Shown: positions 1 through 10,191, counted from the first letter of the stretch. The stretch is DNA of 64,000 nt from Anniella stebbinsi (GCA_029215795.1 JARDYH010000002.1:296515973-296579972); one strand, 5' to 3'. Notes: generated from the letters alone by a model not told the origin. A program made the numbers and translations.

Positions 1-521
1 CCCCCGCCCCGCGCCCCCGCATGGCACCCCCACCCGCCCCTCGCCCCCGCGCCTCCCCCACACCCGCCGTGCGCACCCGTGCCGCCCCCCCGCCGCACGC
101 ACCTGCGCGGCCCCCCCTCGCCGCGAGCACCCGCACCGCCCCCCCCCCCGCCGCGAGCCCCCGCGCCGCCCCCCCGCCACGAGCCCCCGCATGGCACCCC
201 CACCCGCCCCGCGCCCCCGCGCCTCCTCCACACCCGCCGTGCGCACCCGCGCCGCCCCCCCGCCGCACGCACCCGCGCGGCCCCCCCACCCGCCGCGAGC
301 ACCTGCACCACCTGCACCGCCCGCCCCGCCGCGAGCCCCCGCGCCGCCCCCCCGCAGCGAGCCCCCGCACAGCACCCCCACCCGCCCCGCGCCCCCGCGC
401 CTCCCCCCCACCCGCCGCGAGCACCCGCGCCGCGAGCACCCGCCCCGCCCCCCCGCCGCGAGCACCCGCCCCGCCCCCCCCACCGCGAGCACCCGCGCCG
501 CCCCCCCACCCCCCACGCGCT
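1..521. repeat. GC-rich minisatellite block, left part
   Basis: Almost pure C/G sequence built from diverged copies of a roughly 24-27 bp motif of the form CCGCGAGCACCCGCGCCGCC plus a C run. A longer period is also visible: 21-115 is repeated nearly identically at 191-285 (170 bp apart). Open reading frames here give only Pro/Arg/Ala low-complexity peptides in all frames, as expected for such composition, so no gene is called. GC-box-like CCGCCCC strings are frequent. The block reaches the window edge, so its true left limit is unknown. Confidence 0.85.
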
Positions 522-713
522 CCTTACCTGCTGCTGCTGGGGCGTCCGTTTCCCTCCGTGCTTGGAATCTACTGAGAAACAGGCTTCTTGGCCTGTCTCT
601 CAGCAGTGCGCCGAGTGATGACGTCATCACCCGGCGCGCTACTGAGGGATAGGCCGCGAAGCCTGTTTCTCAGTAGATTCCGAGCACCGGTGGGAAGCCC
701 CAGCAGGTAAGTG
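522..713. repeat. Long palindrome with CRE core, copy 1
   Basis: The sequence folds back on itself around the 16-bp perfect palindrome at 615-630. The left arm (from 522) and right arm (to 713) pair over about 90 bp with few mismatches; the best-conserved stretch is the GGAATCTACTGAGAAACAGG type sequence at 564-583 and its reverse complement near 663-682. The left arm carries two extra CTG units. Both outer edges carry a 5' splice-donor-like motif pointing away from the centre: CAG/GTAAGT on the plus strand at 704-712 and CAG/GTAAGG on the minus strand at 530-522. It could be a foldback transposable element or a symmetrical bidirectional promoter with two divergent first exons; the sequence alone does not decide. 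Confidence 0.8.
619..626. promoter_or_regulatory. Consensus CRE site (TGACGTCA), copy 1
   Basis: A perfect cAMP-response element at the exact centre of palindrome copy 1, inside the 16-bp palindrome 615-630. CREB/ATF dimers bind this octamer, and it is common in TATA-less, GC-rich and bidirectional promoters. The setting (GC boxes on both sides, no TATA) fits such a promoter. Activity is inferred. Confidence 0.55.
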
Positions 714-1005
714 CCCCGCGCCCCCGCGCCGCCCCCCCGCCGTGCACCCCCGCGCCGCCCCCCCGCTCCGCGCCCCCGTGCCTCCCCCCCACCCGCCATG
801 CGCACCCGCGCGGCCCCCCCACCCGCCGCGAGCACCCGCACAGCCCCCCCACCCGCTGCGAGCACCCGCACCGCCCCCCCCGCCGCGAGCACCCGCGCCG
901 CCCCCCTGCCGCGAGCACCCGCACCGCCCCCCCACCGCGAGCACCCGCACCGCCGCCCCCCACCCACCGCGAGCACCCGCGCCGCCCCCCTACCCCCCAC
1001 GCGCT
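714..1005. repeat. GC-rich minisatellite block, right part
   Basis: Same C/G-rich GAGCACCCGC-type repeats as 1-521, lying between the two palindrome copies. Palindrome plus minisatellite together form a tandem unit with a 484-bp period (for example CRE at 619 and 1103). No gene is supported; the Pro/Ala/Arg reading frames are composition artefacts. Confidence 0.85.
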
Positions 1006-1203
1006 CCTTACCTGCTGCTGCTGGGGCGTCCGTTTCCCTCCATGCTTGGAATCTACTGAGAAACAGGCTTCTTGGCCTGTCTCTCAGCAGTGCGCCGAGT
1101 GATGACGTCATCACCCGGCGCGCTACTGAGGGATAGGCCGCGAAGCCTGTTTCTCAGTAGATTCCGAGCACCGGAGGGAAACGGACGCCCCAGCCGGTAG
1201 GTG
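1006..1203. repeat. Long palindrome with CRE core, copy 2
   Basis: Second copy of the foldback unit, centred on 1099-1114. This copy is more symmetrical than copy 1: the right arm keeps the GGAGGGAAACGGACGCCCC block that pairs with GGGCGTCCGTTTCCCTCC of the left arm. The minus-strand edge again reads CAG/GTAAGG (1014-1006). The plus-strand edge has drifted to CCG/GTAGGT (1194-1202) but keeps the GT. All four outer edges of the two copies therefore retain an outward-facing donor-like GT. Confidence 0.8.
1103..1110. promoter_or_regulatory. Consensus CRE site (TGACGTCA), copy 2
   Basis: Perfect CRE octamer at the centre of palindrome copy 2, with the same 16-bp palindromic context as copy 1. 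Its unchanged state in both copies is notable for a CpG-containing octamer. Confidence 0.55.
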
Positions 1204-1297
1204 CCTCGCGCCGCCAGCCTCCCGCCACCGCCGCGTGACCCCCCGCTGCCCCGGTTTGCCCCCGCCGCCCCGCGGTTGGCCCAGCTCGCCCCAGGGC

Positions 1298-1430
1298 CAT
1301 CTGGTCACCGTTTTGGGGGGCTAAATTTCCGGATTTGGCCCCCCAAAACGGTTTTTCCGCCCGGATGCGGATTTGCACCCCATTTCCCGGATATGTCCGG
1401 ACAAATCCGGGCGTCTGGTCACCCTATTTA
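1298..1430 (-). mobile_element. DNA-transposon terminus-like segment
   Basis: The right end reads TCTGGTCACCCT, the reverse complement of the AGGGTGACCA terminus shared by hAT-like elements elsewhere in this window (8716, 13276). Inside, 1309-1321 and 1338-1350 form a perfect 13-bp hairpin stem (CGTTTTGGGGGGC). The GC-rich array directly abuts this segment and may be the interior of one larger non-autonomous element whose left end is outside the window; that is an inference. Confidence 0.4.
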
Positions 1431-3707
1431 AAACATGTTTACTTTATCTCTGTATTTATGCTATTTATATGGGCTACCACATAACAACTGGGTTAAATCC
1501 AGACTAAGTTAGTAATGCTTTAGTCCTGTTGAAATCATGTAGCTCACAAACACAAAATATTAAAAATACAATAGCTCAAACCAACAAAGTTCAGCATAAC
1601 ATTTTTCATCAGATAAAACAATGGATTACAATTCATAAAATCACATTTTCAAAGGCCTGGAAAAAATAAAAAGCACTGCTCAGTTACTGAAGAAAAAATA
1701 AACACAAATGTAAAACTTTATAGAACCCCTATATTATGATATAGGCCAAAAGCACCATCTAGAACAAGGGTTTGGCCTTCCAGATGTTGTTGGACAACAA
1801 CTCCCATCATCTCTGACCATTGAAAGACCACAAGTTCCCCACCCCAATGTAGAGTATATGGCTCCCTGTTGGGAACAAATATCCACTTTCCCAATTTAAT
1901 TCCTTTTTCATAAGTCTATTGGTCTTGGCTATCTCTTCCTTCATGGAAGTTAGGAAGGTGGAACCATATTCCAAGTAATTTCTGATTGGCCACAATGACC
2001 AATTACATCAGAGATGGAGCTTCTTTCACCATTGTTTTAAACTATACTCCATCTCAGTAAAGGGGCTGGTTTCCACTGGTCTCAAATTACCATAAATAAA
2101 TGGAGTATATCCCCAGTGTTTGGTTTCCTATGGGAATCACATGCTTTGAAAACCAAAACACTACTCATACAGGAAGAAAAGATTTCTTAGCCACTGGGTT
2201 CACGTTTTGTCATTCCTATGGCTGAACCAGGCATTGCAACCGTCTCAGTTTTTGGAGGAATTATCAGAGCCTGCTGCTCCCACTTGGTAGATTGGAATAT
2301 TGCAATATTCTCAGTTTCTTGCATCTTGGCAGAACAAGCAAGGAATTTTCACTCACTGACTGCATCCTTGGATTAACCATGAGCAAGGCCAAAGAACATA
2401 GACCTTAATGGGCATAGTCCTCTGGGGGAAGTGGGAAGTTTTGAATTTGGGGATATTTTTGTGGTCTTGTCTACATAACTAATTTTGTGATTGTTATTGC
2501 TGTTTGTTAGCTTGAATAAATATTGTAGTTTAGCCATATCTCAGTTATGCGTGTGTGTGTGTGGGGACACAGTAATCTGGACCTCCAAATTGGGGTCCCA
2601 GGTTTTCTTGGTTGGAGGTTCCTGCCAGAACTGAACACAGCCTTGGGTTCTGATACAAGGGTTTTACAGTCAATGGTGTTAATTACACACACACACACTG
2701 TGCTGTAGGTTTTAACTGTCATATGTAAAACTTCCCATTTCCAGATTTTTCTAGTAAACTGATTGTCTTGGACTTTGCATGTATCAAACTGTAGTTTTGT
2801 AGCTGATGTGGAAGATTAAGTGTTTTGGATACATATAACTTGATCCCTATGTTGAGAGAGATTTGTACAAATATCCATTTTGCAGACTTCTCTAGTAATA
2901 ATCAGGGTACCTTGAATTACATGCATACCAAATGCCAGCTAGTGGGTTGAAATAACTTTACTCCATCTAAAATTTTCTCTTCCTCCCTTTCAGAATTTCC
3001 TAGGACTCTGATGGCTATTTAAAAGATCAAATGGGCATGTATGCATGGGGGCTTTTCAAGCTCCCCCTTCCAGTGGCAGCTTCCCTCCAGTAGGGACCCT
3101 CCAGAGCAGCATTCCACTGGGTACAATAGCATTGTCTAGAAGGGCGATACACTCTAGTTCATCTATGGAAGGACTTTCTATGGGCACCTTGGTTTCTGTG
3201 GATCCTGATCTAATGCATCAATTCCATGCACTCTTACCTGAGAGTAAGTACTATAAACCTAGTGAGACTTACATCTGAGTAAACAAGCACAGGAGTTAGC
3301 AAGGCTATAATCCTGAACGTGCTAACTGGAATTAAATAATTTCCTGTTATTTCTACTTCTAGACAAGATTGCTGTTGAAGAAGTTAAAACTTGGGTGAAT
3401 ATTTCCCTATTTGTAATTTCTCTCTTTGGAAATGCCTGTGTTTGAGACAGTCAGGGTAAACATCAGTACTGGCATTCTTAGACAGCTGCTGGGTCTTCAG
3501 TGCTCTGGGGAATTTTATCGCAGTCTGCCCTACACCTCCCTTTACATCCCACCGTCAATGCTGTGAGTAGCACTAGGCAGCTGGGTTATGCCACTATTTA
3601 CATTTCCCATAATGCCTCTGGCATAGTGTCATTGTGGTTTCCATGCCCTGCCTTGGGTGGCAAAGGTAGAGCAGGAGCTGAACTAGACACTAATGAGCTC
3701 AAAGGGA
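1431..3707. other. AT-rich intergenic DNA, few recognisable elements
   Basis: No gene found. It contains a fragment of a foldback repeat (about 1745-1850, with the CAACTCCCATCAT core seen many times in this window), short GT/AC runs near 2551 and 2688, and a fragment of another foldback family near 3240-3325 (TAAGTACT...ACATCTGAGTAAAC...ATAATCCTG). The remainder shows no repeat or reading frame that I recognise. Confidence 0.5.
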
Positions 3708-3841
3708 AGCTGCAGGGTGCTGTTGCACCATGTCCTGCTTTGTTGGCCCCTGGCCGACAGCTGGTTGGCCTCTATGTGAACAGAGTGCTGGACTGGATGG
3801 ACCTGTGGTCTGATACAGCATGGCACTTCTTATGTTCTTAA
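3708..3841 (+). mobile_element. CR1 LINE 3' end
   Basis: Ends in the recurrent 3'-terminal block GCTGGACTGGATGGACC...GTCTGATACAGCATGGC...CTTATGTTCTTA. The same block ends the CR1 element that carries a reverse-transcriptase remnant at 15718-16560 and recurs at 21876, 23150, 28690, 30440 and 40425. It is a 5'-truncated, non-coding CR1 copy. Confidence 0.7.
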
Positions 3842-4960
3842 CCCAGCAGAGGTCCAGAGCAGACTGAGAGCTTTATATACTCACTGCCAGTCCCTCCTCT
3901 TCCTGATTCTCAATTAGCTCAGTGCTTGTAGCTAGATCTTCTCCCTCCTACCAAGTAGACCCCTGGAGATCGATTTTCCTGGCAGTCAAGTTGACACTCC
4001 TATGGCAAGTTTGGCCTTCCCACTGGGTCTGCTGCCACATTTGCTCTTGAGAGCTGGGAGTAAAGTGAAGAATCAAGGAAGAACTTGGGATGGCATCAAA
4101 GGGGTTATTGGGAGGCCTAGGCAAGGCATCCCTAAGATGGTCTCTTCATTTGGATGACTGCAATTTCTTCCAGCTCTTGAGTTGGACTGGTGTTCTTAAC
4201 AAGATCCTGAGCCTCTTCCTCCAAAGAGGTTCCTCCAAGCTCTGGGCCAGACGGGATCCTGATTTGTGAAAAATTAAAATGGTTGGTAGATACAGCTGCC
4301 CAGTATTGCTCAGGCAGTACAGGTACTGCTCACTGTTGTCTGTCACTGTCACCAGGGAGCCACCAATGGAGGAGTGGGCCCACCAAAGGGCACTTTGCTC
4401 AGGACCCTGGAAAATCTGAAACAGCTTTCGGGGCACTGTGAGGATCATCAGAGCAGTTTTTTATTGCACACTCGCAACTGGCTACTCATGCTTCTTTGCA
4501 GGACGTTTTGACAATTCAGTGATGCTGATGTGCGTCTCCCGCTCCATTTGCCAGTTTTCCCATTTTAAAATAAGCCTCAGAAAACCTGACTTTTAAAAAA
4601 TAAGTCAGGATTTGTCGAGATTTTCTGCTGTGGGGAGGAAAGTTCCGCTATAAAGGGTGCTGTTCCCATTGTTCTATGGGGCTATGTGGTCTCTGCACAC
4701 TTCCCCATGTAATTTGAGCTTGTCCCCAATGCAGAAGTGAAGCGGGGAGCAGAGCAACGGTACTGGATGGCAGGGAAAGACGATTTCCCCATCTGAAGGA
4801 GCTCTGAGTTGGGATGGACAGAGCAGCAGACCATCAGAAATGTGGAAGGAAAAGGCAGTCTGAACCTTAATAATTTGTAGTCTGCCTTTTTAATAATTTG
4901 GCTAAAGAAACCATGAGCACTCTGGTAATTTATCTCAGTCCCACCACCATCACAGGCACA
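3842..4960. other. Intergenic DNA without recognised features
   Basis: Mixed-composition sequence. Short open frames in it (for example 4146-4448 minus) have no recognisable domain. Nothing supported. Confidence 0.4.
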
Positions 4961-5196
4961 CCTGGTGGGAACGCAGGAAAGGGCCTTCTCAGTGGCTGCC
5001 CCAGTGCTCTGGAACTCCCTTCCCAGGGAAGCTAGATTGGCTCCCTCCTTGAGGGCCTTTGGTGAATAATCTGGACCTCTGCTTATGCCTAGGACTTTTT
5101 AAAAATGTTACATATTTTAAATGTTTAAATATTGAAACCTATTTAATTATATTTTTAACTTTTGTATATTTCTATTTATAGTGTTTAACTGTATAT
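4961..5196 (+). mobile_element. L2/CR1-clade LINE 3' end, 5' piece of a split copy
   Basis: Starts in the degenerate C-terminal coding part of a LINE (AGGAAAGGGCCTTCTCAGTG...TGGAACTCCCTTCCC) and runs into an AT-rich 3' UTR (ATTTAATTATATTTTTAACTT). The same sequence occurs at 7700-7982 and, in reverse, at 39447-40030. The copy stops at CTGTATAT (5196) and resumes at 5818, because another LINE is inserted between. Confidence 0.75.
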
Positions 5197-5780
5197 TCGA
5201 GGCTCGACTTCTGCAATGCGCTGTACATAGGGCTACCTTTGTGCCTAGTCCGGAAACTTCAACTTGTTCAAAATATGGCAGCCAGGTTGGTCACCGGTAC
5301 ACCTAGGGGTGATCACATTACACCAGTTTTAAAATCGCTTCATTGGCTGCCAATCAGTTTCCGGGCGAAGTATAAAGTGTTGGTTATTACCTTTAAAGCC
5401 CTACATGGTTTGAGTCCAGGGTACCTACGGGAGCGCCTTCTCCCGTACAATCCGATCTGCACACTTAGGTCCTCTGGGAAGAACTTACTCAAGCCAGCCA
5501 GAACTAGGCTGGCGGGTGTTACCCAGAGGACCTTCTCTTCCATCGCTCCCAGACTATGGAATGGTCTGTCGGAGGAGGTTAGACAAATTGACAGTCTTCA
5601 TGAATTTAAGAGAGTCATGAAGACTGTCCTCTTCCGACAGGCCTATCCAGATGAATTTTAAGATGTTTTTAATGTTGTATTTTTTCTCTTGTTTTTTAAA
5701 AAAAATTTAACTGTTGTGATTTTTATGTTTTATATTGTTGTTGTTCTCCGCCTCGATCCGGAGGGAGAGGCGGGCTACAA

Positions 5781-5817
<37 letters not shown>
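5197..5817 (+). mobile_element. 5'-truncated L2/CR1-clade LINE nested in another LINE
   Basis: Encodes the C-terminal end of a non-LTR reverse-transcriptase ORF: an RLDFCNALY-like start, then LVRKLQLVQNMAARLVTG, DHITPVLKSLHWLPI and APRLWNGL motifs. The frame is intact from 5239 to the stop at 5659-5661. The 3' UTR ends in a CCTCGATCCGGAGGGAGAGG block and an (ATT)n tail. The long intact frame and clean tail suggest a fairly young insertion. Whether the clade is L2 or another CR1 relative cannot be fixed by eye. It is not a host gene. Confidence 0.85.

Positions 5818-5818
<1 letters not shown>
5781..5818 (+). repeat. (ATT)n microsatellite LINE tail
   Basis: About 12-13 ATT units forming the 3' tail of the nested LINE at 5197-5817; tails of this kind arise during target-primed reverse transcription. 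Confidence 0.9.
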
Positions 5819-5820
<2 letters not shown>

Positions 5821-5912
5821 GTTTTAATTTTGTAAAGCTGCCTTGAGGCCCTGCATTGGGCAAAAGGTGGGATACAAATAAAGATAATAATAATAATAAC
5901 AACAGCAACTTA
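5818..5912 (+). mobile_element. L2/CR1-clade LINE 3' end, 3' piece of the split copy
   Basis: Resumes the outer LINE at ATGTTTTAATTTTGTAAAGC, which continues the sequence broken at 5196; compare the uninterrupted copy at 7700-7982. It ends in GGGATACAAATAAAG and an (AAT)n tail. Confidence 0.75.
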
Positions 5913-7699
5913 TTGATTCCACACAGGGTCGTGGGGGGGGGGGGACAGAAAAGGAGAGATCTAATGGTTTAATGGCCATGAAGAGATGAAAAAATATGGT
6001 ACAAAAACAAAAAATCTGTGCTTATGCTGTGTAGGAGTAGACATGTGGATGTTGAATCATGATTCATTTCAGAAAGTAACAAATTTTTGCAAAGTTAGAC
6101 AGTCTATTTTCCCCACCCCATCCCTATTTCTGAATCCCTCTTTCCCTACCACAACTTTGAACATAATATATTAAAACGCAGCTCATACATGGTGATTAAA
6201 AAGTTACTGATCTCTGAACAAATGTTTGTTGGGTAACTATGTACTTGTAGATAGATTCACTGACCTATAAGATCTCTGAATGAAGAGTGATAGATGCCAT
6301 GCTGCTACACATTGATTCCTCAATAGACAGTGTTGCTTAAACATGATCAATCCAGTTTGTCTCCAGGGCTGAAGATCGATACATCAGATGAGTCAGCAAA
6401 ATGTGTTGCAAATGACTTTTAAACTCCCGCCTTTTATTGCTATCTGTTAACGGATGCTGATTTTAAAATAATATGCTATTTTAACTAGCATTGTCAATAA
6501 AATGCAAAGGTAGCCATGTTAACTGAAAGCAAAAGTCCAAAATTCATATTAGTGTAATACATTCATTAGACCTGCCATCCAAACAGTTTTTTGTAACATC
6601 ATGCCTTATTGAAAGATCTGGCGATTTCAAAAGTTTGTATATTTTCTGTGGTCTTTTGGTTTATCTAATTAATGGAGGCACAGCCATGCCTCCATTGTTA
6701 AGGGCCGTCAGTAAAAAACACATTCCGCCATGTTAAAGTGATAATTGGGGGGGGTCATTCTAACAGCCATAAAATCGAAAATGTTTCACCAATCTTTCTG
6801 AAATTTACAGGTACCAGAAAGAACTGTTTGTTTTACATTACCTGAAAATTTCAAGAAGATTGGTGAAAGATTGAGGGAAGGAGAGCAGTTTAAGGTAGAA
6901 AAGGAACACAAACCTGTCTCCCTGCTTTTGTCAAATGACTTTGGGTTTGCAAGTTTTGTGCTCACGATTTGCATGATTTCTACAGCCTTATTACTTAATC
7001 CAGTGGTGGGGTCTTCTTCCTCCTTCACTGTAGTTGGTGGAAAGGTTTTCATTTTTTTAAAATTCCCTTTGGTTGATTTTTAAGGAATATTTTAACCTCT
7101 CATTCAAGTCAATGCTTTTCTCATAGCGCGAGGCACGCTCAGTAGCGTCGCTCTCCCCCCTCCCTCCTGCCTTAGAATGTGGGGTGGGTGGGTGAAATGG
7201 CCACTGCCTCTAGCACAGACCTTTTGAGTGAAGCAGAAGAGTTTCTCTTTTCTCTTCTGAAATATGCTTTCCTTTGGCTCTGAAAGTACTTTGGGCTATC
7301 TTCATAAGGCCAGTTTGCTCTTTTGCTCCCTGGTGAAGCAAGGTGTGGTTTCTCTGGATCCATGGTAACCTGATCTTCAGGTCTCTCCTGGGAATAGGTG
7401 GCTATACCTTTCTTTCTATTCCCCCCACCCCATACACACACAGTGCTCCTTCCCTCTTTTCTAAGAGTTTGGTCCTTACTGCAATAAAGTTGAAAGCTTC
7501 AAACACTTCATTTAATTAGTTTGGGCTGGTGTTAAGTTTTAAGTACAATGTTGAAACCTTTCAAAGTGCGTCTGGGCCTACAACATTGGTTTCGGCCTAG
7601 TCACCCTGTTTTTCTAATAAGGTTTAAAAACAGTTAAACTGTTGTGTATTTTGCATAGTGTACACATGCATTTTCTTTCTAATCCTTGCAGTCTACACT
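5913..7699. other. Intergenic DNA; one short inverted repeat
   Basis: A G run occurs at 5932-5943. At 6784-6806 and 6846-6868 there is a near-perfect 22-23 bp inverted repeat (TTTCACCAATCTTTCTGAAATTT) with a ~40-nt loop. The stretch 6420-6720 is AT-rich, contains TAATTAA and has no recognisable repeat, so it might be conserved non-coding DNA. No gene supported. Confidence 0.4.
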
Positions 7700-7982
7700 G
7701 GCTCCCTCCTGGATGTATTTTTGGAGACAGACAACCCCTTTTTTGTTCCAGCAGGCCTTTGGCAAATAATCTGGACCTCTGTCTATACCTTTGACTTTTA
7801 AATTGTTATGTATTTTAAATGTTTAAAATGCTTTAATATTGAAAAGTATTTAATTATATTTTTAACTTTTGTATATTCCTATTTATAGGTTTAGCTGTAT
7901 ATGTTTTAGTTGTGTAAGGCTGCCCTGAGGCCCAGCATTGGGCAAAAGGCAGGATACTACTACTACTACTACTAGTAGTAGT
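7700..7982 (+). mobile_element. L2/CR1-clade LINE 3' end, uninterrupted copy
   Basis: Same 3' region as the split copy at 4961-5196/5818-5912: TCTGGACCTCTG, an AT-rich UTR, then CTGCCCTGAGGCCCAGCATT and a GGATAC end. The tail is a short (CTA)n run turning into (TAG)n at 7957-7982. No coding part remains. Confidence 0.75.
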
Positions 7983-8715
7983 AATGTTTCAGATTTCACT
8001 TCTGCATCTGATGTTCTTTTGCATTTATTTTTCTTTATAAACCATTCATATTTTAAGATTTCTTGTGTGGCATGTTTTCATTGGTTTAACAAGTTAAAAG
8101 AGGTATTCACTGTTTTCATGCTTATGTTATAAAATCTATTTTCAACAGGTAACTTCAAGAGTAACAGAGGTGGGGAAAATCCTGAATCTCTTTGCTATCA
8201 GAGGCACTGAGTAAGGGACCCCTGGAGATAATTTAGACTGACCCCAACCACAAAACACTATTCCCCCTTCTGAAGAGATCAGGACCACAGACTACTAAAG
8301 ACAAACAAAGTAACAGGCCATAATAACGGTTCTCATGTGGCCATTTGCCTTATGAGACAGGTGCTCTGCGGGCTACCAAATGGAGGGACTAACAGGCCAT
8401 AAAGTTGCCTGGCTGGGTCTGTCAGAAATCCAGCCTCAACACTTCTGGAAGGTTCATATTCTATAGCACCTGCTGTCAGATGAACTTGAGGGAATCCCAC
8501 CCTCCACCCCTGGGTTTAATTTACTGGCTTCCCCTGGCTGGACCTTGCAGGAAACTATAGGGACAAACAGAGCAGGCATTCATAGCACACATAGAATGCT
8601 GAGACTGGCAAATCTAAAAGCAAGTGTGTTGCTTTTCAAGAACCAAGGAAATTCAATGGGTATTACTTTTGAGTAAATATCTAGGGATGGAAATGCAGCC
8701 TGTGCAAGAACTGAG
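7983..8715. other. Intergenic DNA without recognised features
   Basis: No gene, structural RNA or clear repeat seen. Confidence 0.4.
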
Positions 8716-9340
8716 TAGGGTGACCATATTTGGGAACCCAAAAAAGAGGACACCTAGTGGGTGGCAGGAAAATGGCTTTCTGGGGCCACCTTAAAGTCCC
8801 TAATTGGAGCAGAGGAGGGGAAAGCATGTCATTTTCACTCCCACCCCACTGCTCCAATCAGGCCCTTTTCTATAATGTCTGGGAATGACACGTTTTCCCC
8901 TTTTAAGGCCTTGATTGGAGCAGTGGGAGAGAATGACACACCTCCAGAAAGCATGTCATTCCTCCTGCCACGCTAATGGTGGCCTTAAAAGGGAAAGTGT
9001 GTAATTCCAGTTCATTATAGACTATTGCATAAAATCCCCCCGAGGATAGAACAAAAACCAGGAGAAATCTGGGGAAATCCTATCAAGTTTTTTAAAAATA
9101 ATTTATTATTGCATTTATATCCCACCTTTTTTCCGAAGAAACCCAAGGCGGCATACATAATCCTCCTCCTCTCCATTTTATCCTCACAACAGCAACCCTG
9201 TGAGGTGGGTTGGGCTGAGACTCTGCAACTGGCCCAAAGTCACCCAATGGGTTTCCATGGCTAAGTGAGGAGTAGAACCCAGATCTCCCAGCTCCCAGTC
9301 CAACACTTTAGCCACTAGGCCACACCCTAGTGGTCACCCT
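8716..9340 (+). mobile_element. hAT-like non-autonomous transposon
   Basis: Begins TAGGGTGACCA and ends TGGTCACCCT, so the termini are inverted. The flanks AGAACTGAG (8707-8715) and AGAATTGAG (9341-9349) match at 8 of 9 positions, consistent with the 8-bp target-site duplication typical of hAT elements. A Sauria-type SINE sits just inside the right terminus. No transposase reading frame is present. Confidence 0.6.
9098..9329 (-). mobile_element. Sauria-type tRNA-derived SINE
   Basis: Read on the minus strand it starts with a tRNA-like head (GTGGCCTAGTGGCTAAAGTG, A-box-like, then a GGGTTCTACTCC B-box-like string). It continues through GGTGACTTTGGGCCAGTTGC and CTCACAGGGTTGCTGTTGTG, and ends GCCGCCTTGGG...GGTGGGATATAAATGC plus an AAT-rich tail. 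This arrangement matches the Sauria (ACA) SINE family of squamates. It is nearly full length. Confidence 0.85.
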
Positions 9341-9344
9341 AGAA

Positions 9345-10045
9345 TTGAGCCATGCCAAGTTGGAAGCAGATCGGTTCGTGCCTTGATTTTTTAGGATTTG
9401 ACTTCAATTTTTTTTCTAAAATTCAAGGCATGAACCAATCTGCTTTCAACTTGGCATGGCTAAAGCCTTACTTAAGAGGTACCATGGTGCCAAGTTTCAT
9501 CTCTTCATCTTTACTTTTTTTCTTTTTTTTTAATGTACTGCTCAAGGCCCTAGACCCCAAAGAGGAGTATTGGGTTTGAAGTTTTAAAAATTCCTAAAAC
9601 TTAAGGCATAAACAGATCTGCTTCCAACTTGGCATGGCTCAATCCCTACTTAAGAGCTACCATGCTGTCAAGTTTCATCCCTTTATCTTTAAAAATGATG
9701 GAATTGTAAGCATTTTAGTTAATTTTAAAAATTAAATTGACATTTTAAACATTTCTAAAAATCAAGGTATGAACTTCCAACTTGGCATGGCTAAATCCCT
9801 ACTTCAGAGCTACCATGGTGCCAAGTTTCATCTCTTTATCTTTAATTTCATTTTTTAAAATTGTACTGCTCAAGGTCCTGGACCCCAAAGAGATTTCTGT
9901 TTGAACTTTAAAAAATTCCTAAAAATCAAGGCATGAACGGATCTGCTTCATACTTGGCATATAGCTATATCCCTACTTAAGAGCTACCATGATGCCAGGT
10001 TTCATCTCTTTATCTTTAAAATTGAGGGAGATGCAAGCATTTTGG
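9345..10045. repeat. Irregular tandem array with an inverted first unit
   Basis: The core (AATCAAGGCATGAAC..ATCTGCTTCCAACTTGGCATGGCT...AGAGCTACCATGGTGCCAAGTTTCATC) occurs four times on the plus strand, with the AACTTGGCAT string at 9448, 9626, 9779 and 9952, so the period is 153-178 bp. A fifth, inverted partial copy begins the array at 9347. Spacers contain a shared CTGCTCAAGG(C/T)CCT..ACCCCAAAGAG segment in alternate units. No coding capacity. Confidence 0.75.
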
Positions 10046-10191
10046 TTGATTTATTAATGTTAAAAGTGAGTTCAACACATAACACTAGCTTTGATTTTAT
10101 ATTGGATGTCAAGATGGTATAACATTCTGGCTGATGCCGGCTTGATTGTCAACTCTATAATATCCAGTCATCCGTTACACAAAGCCATGAA

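Noticed and set aside
21..1136. Several long Pro/Ala/Arg-rich open reading frames on both strands
   Set aside because: All frames are open because the DNA is nearly pure C/G repeats; no domain, no sensible start context, and similar peptides in every frame.
5239..5661. 140-codon open frame as a possible host gene
   Set aside because: Motifs (LVQNMAARLVTG, LKSLHWLPI, APRLWNGL) are those of a LINE reverse-transcriptase C-terminus, and the segment has LINE boundaries and tail.
9300..9329. tRNA gene on the minus strand
   Set aside because: It is the tRNA-like head of a Sauria SINE.
9345..10045. CRISPR-like array
   Set aside because: Repeats are long, diverged and irregularly spaced, and the genome is clearly vertebrate.
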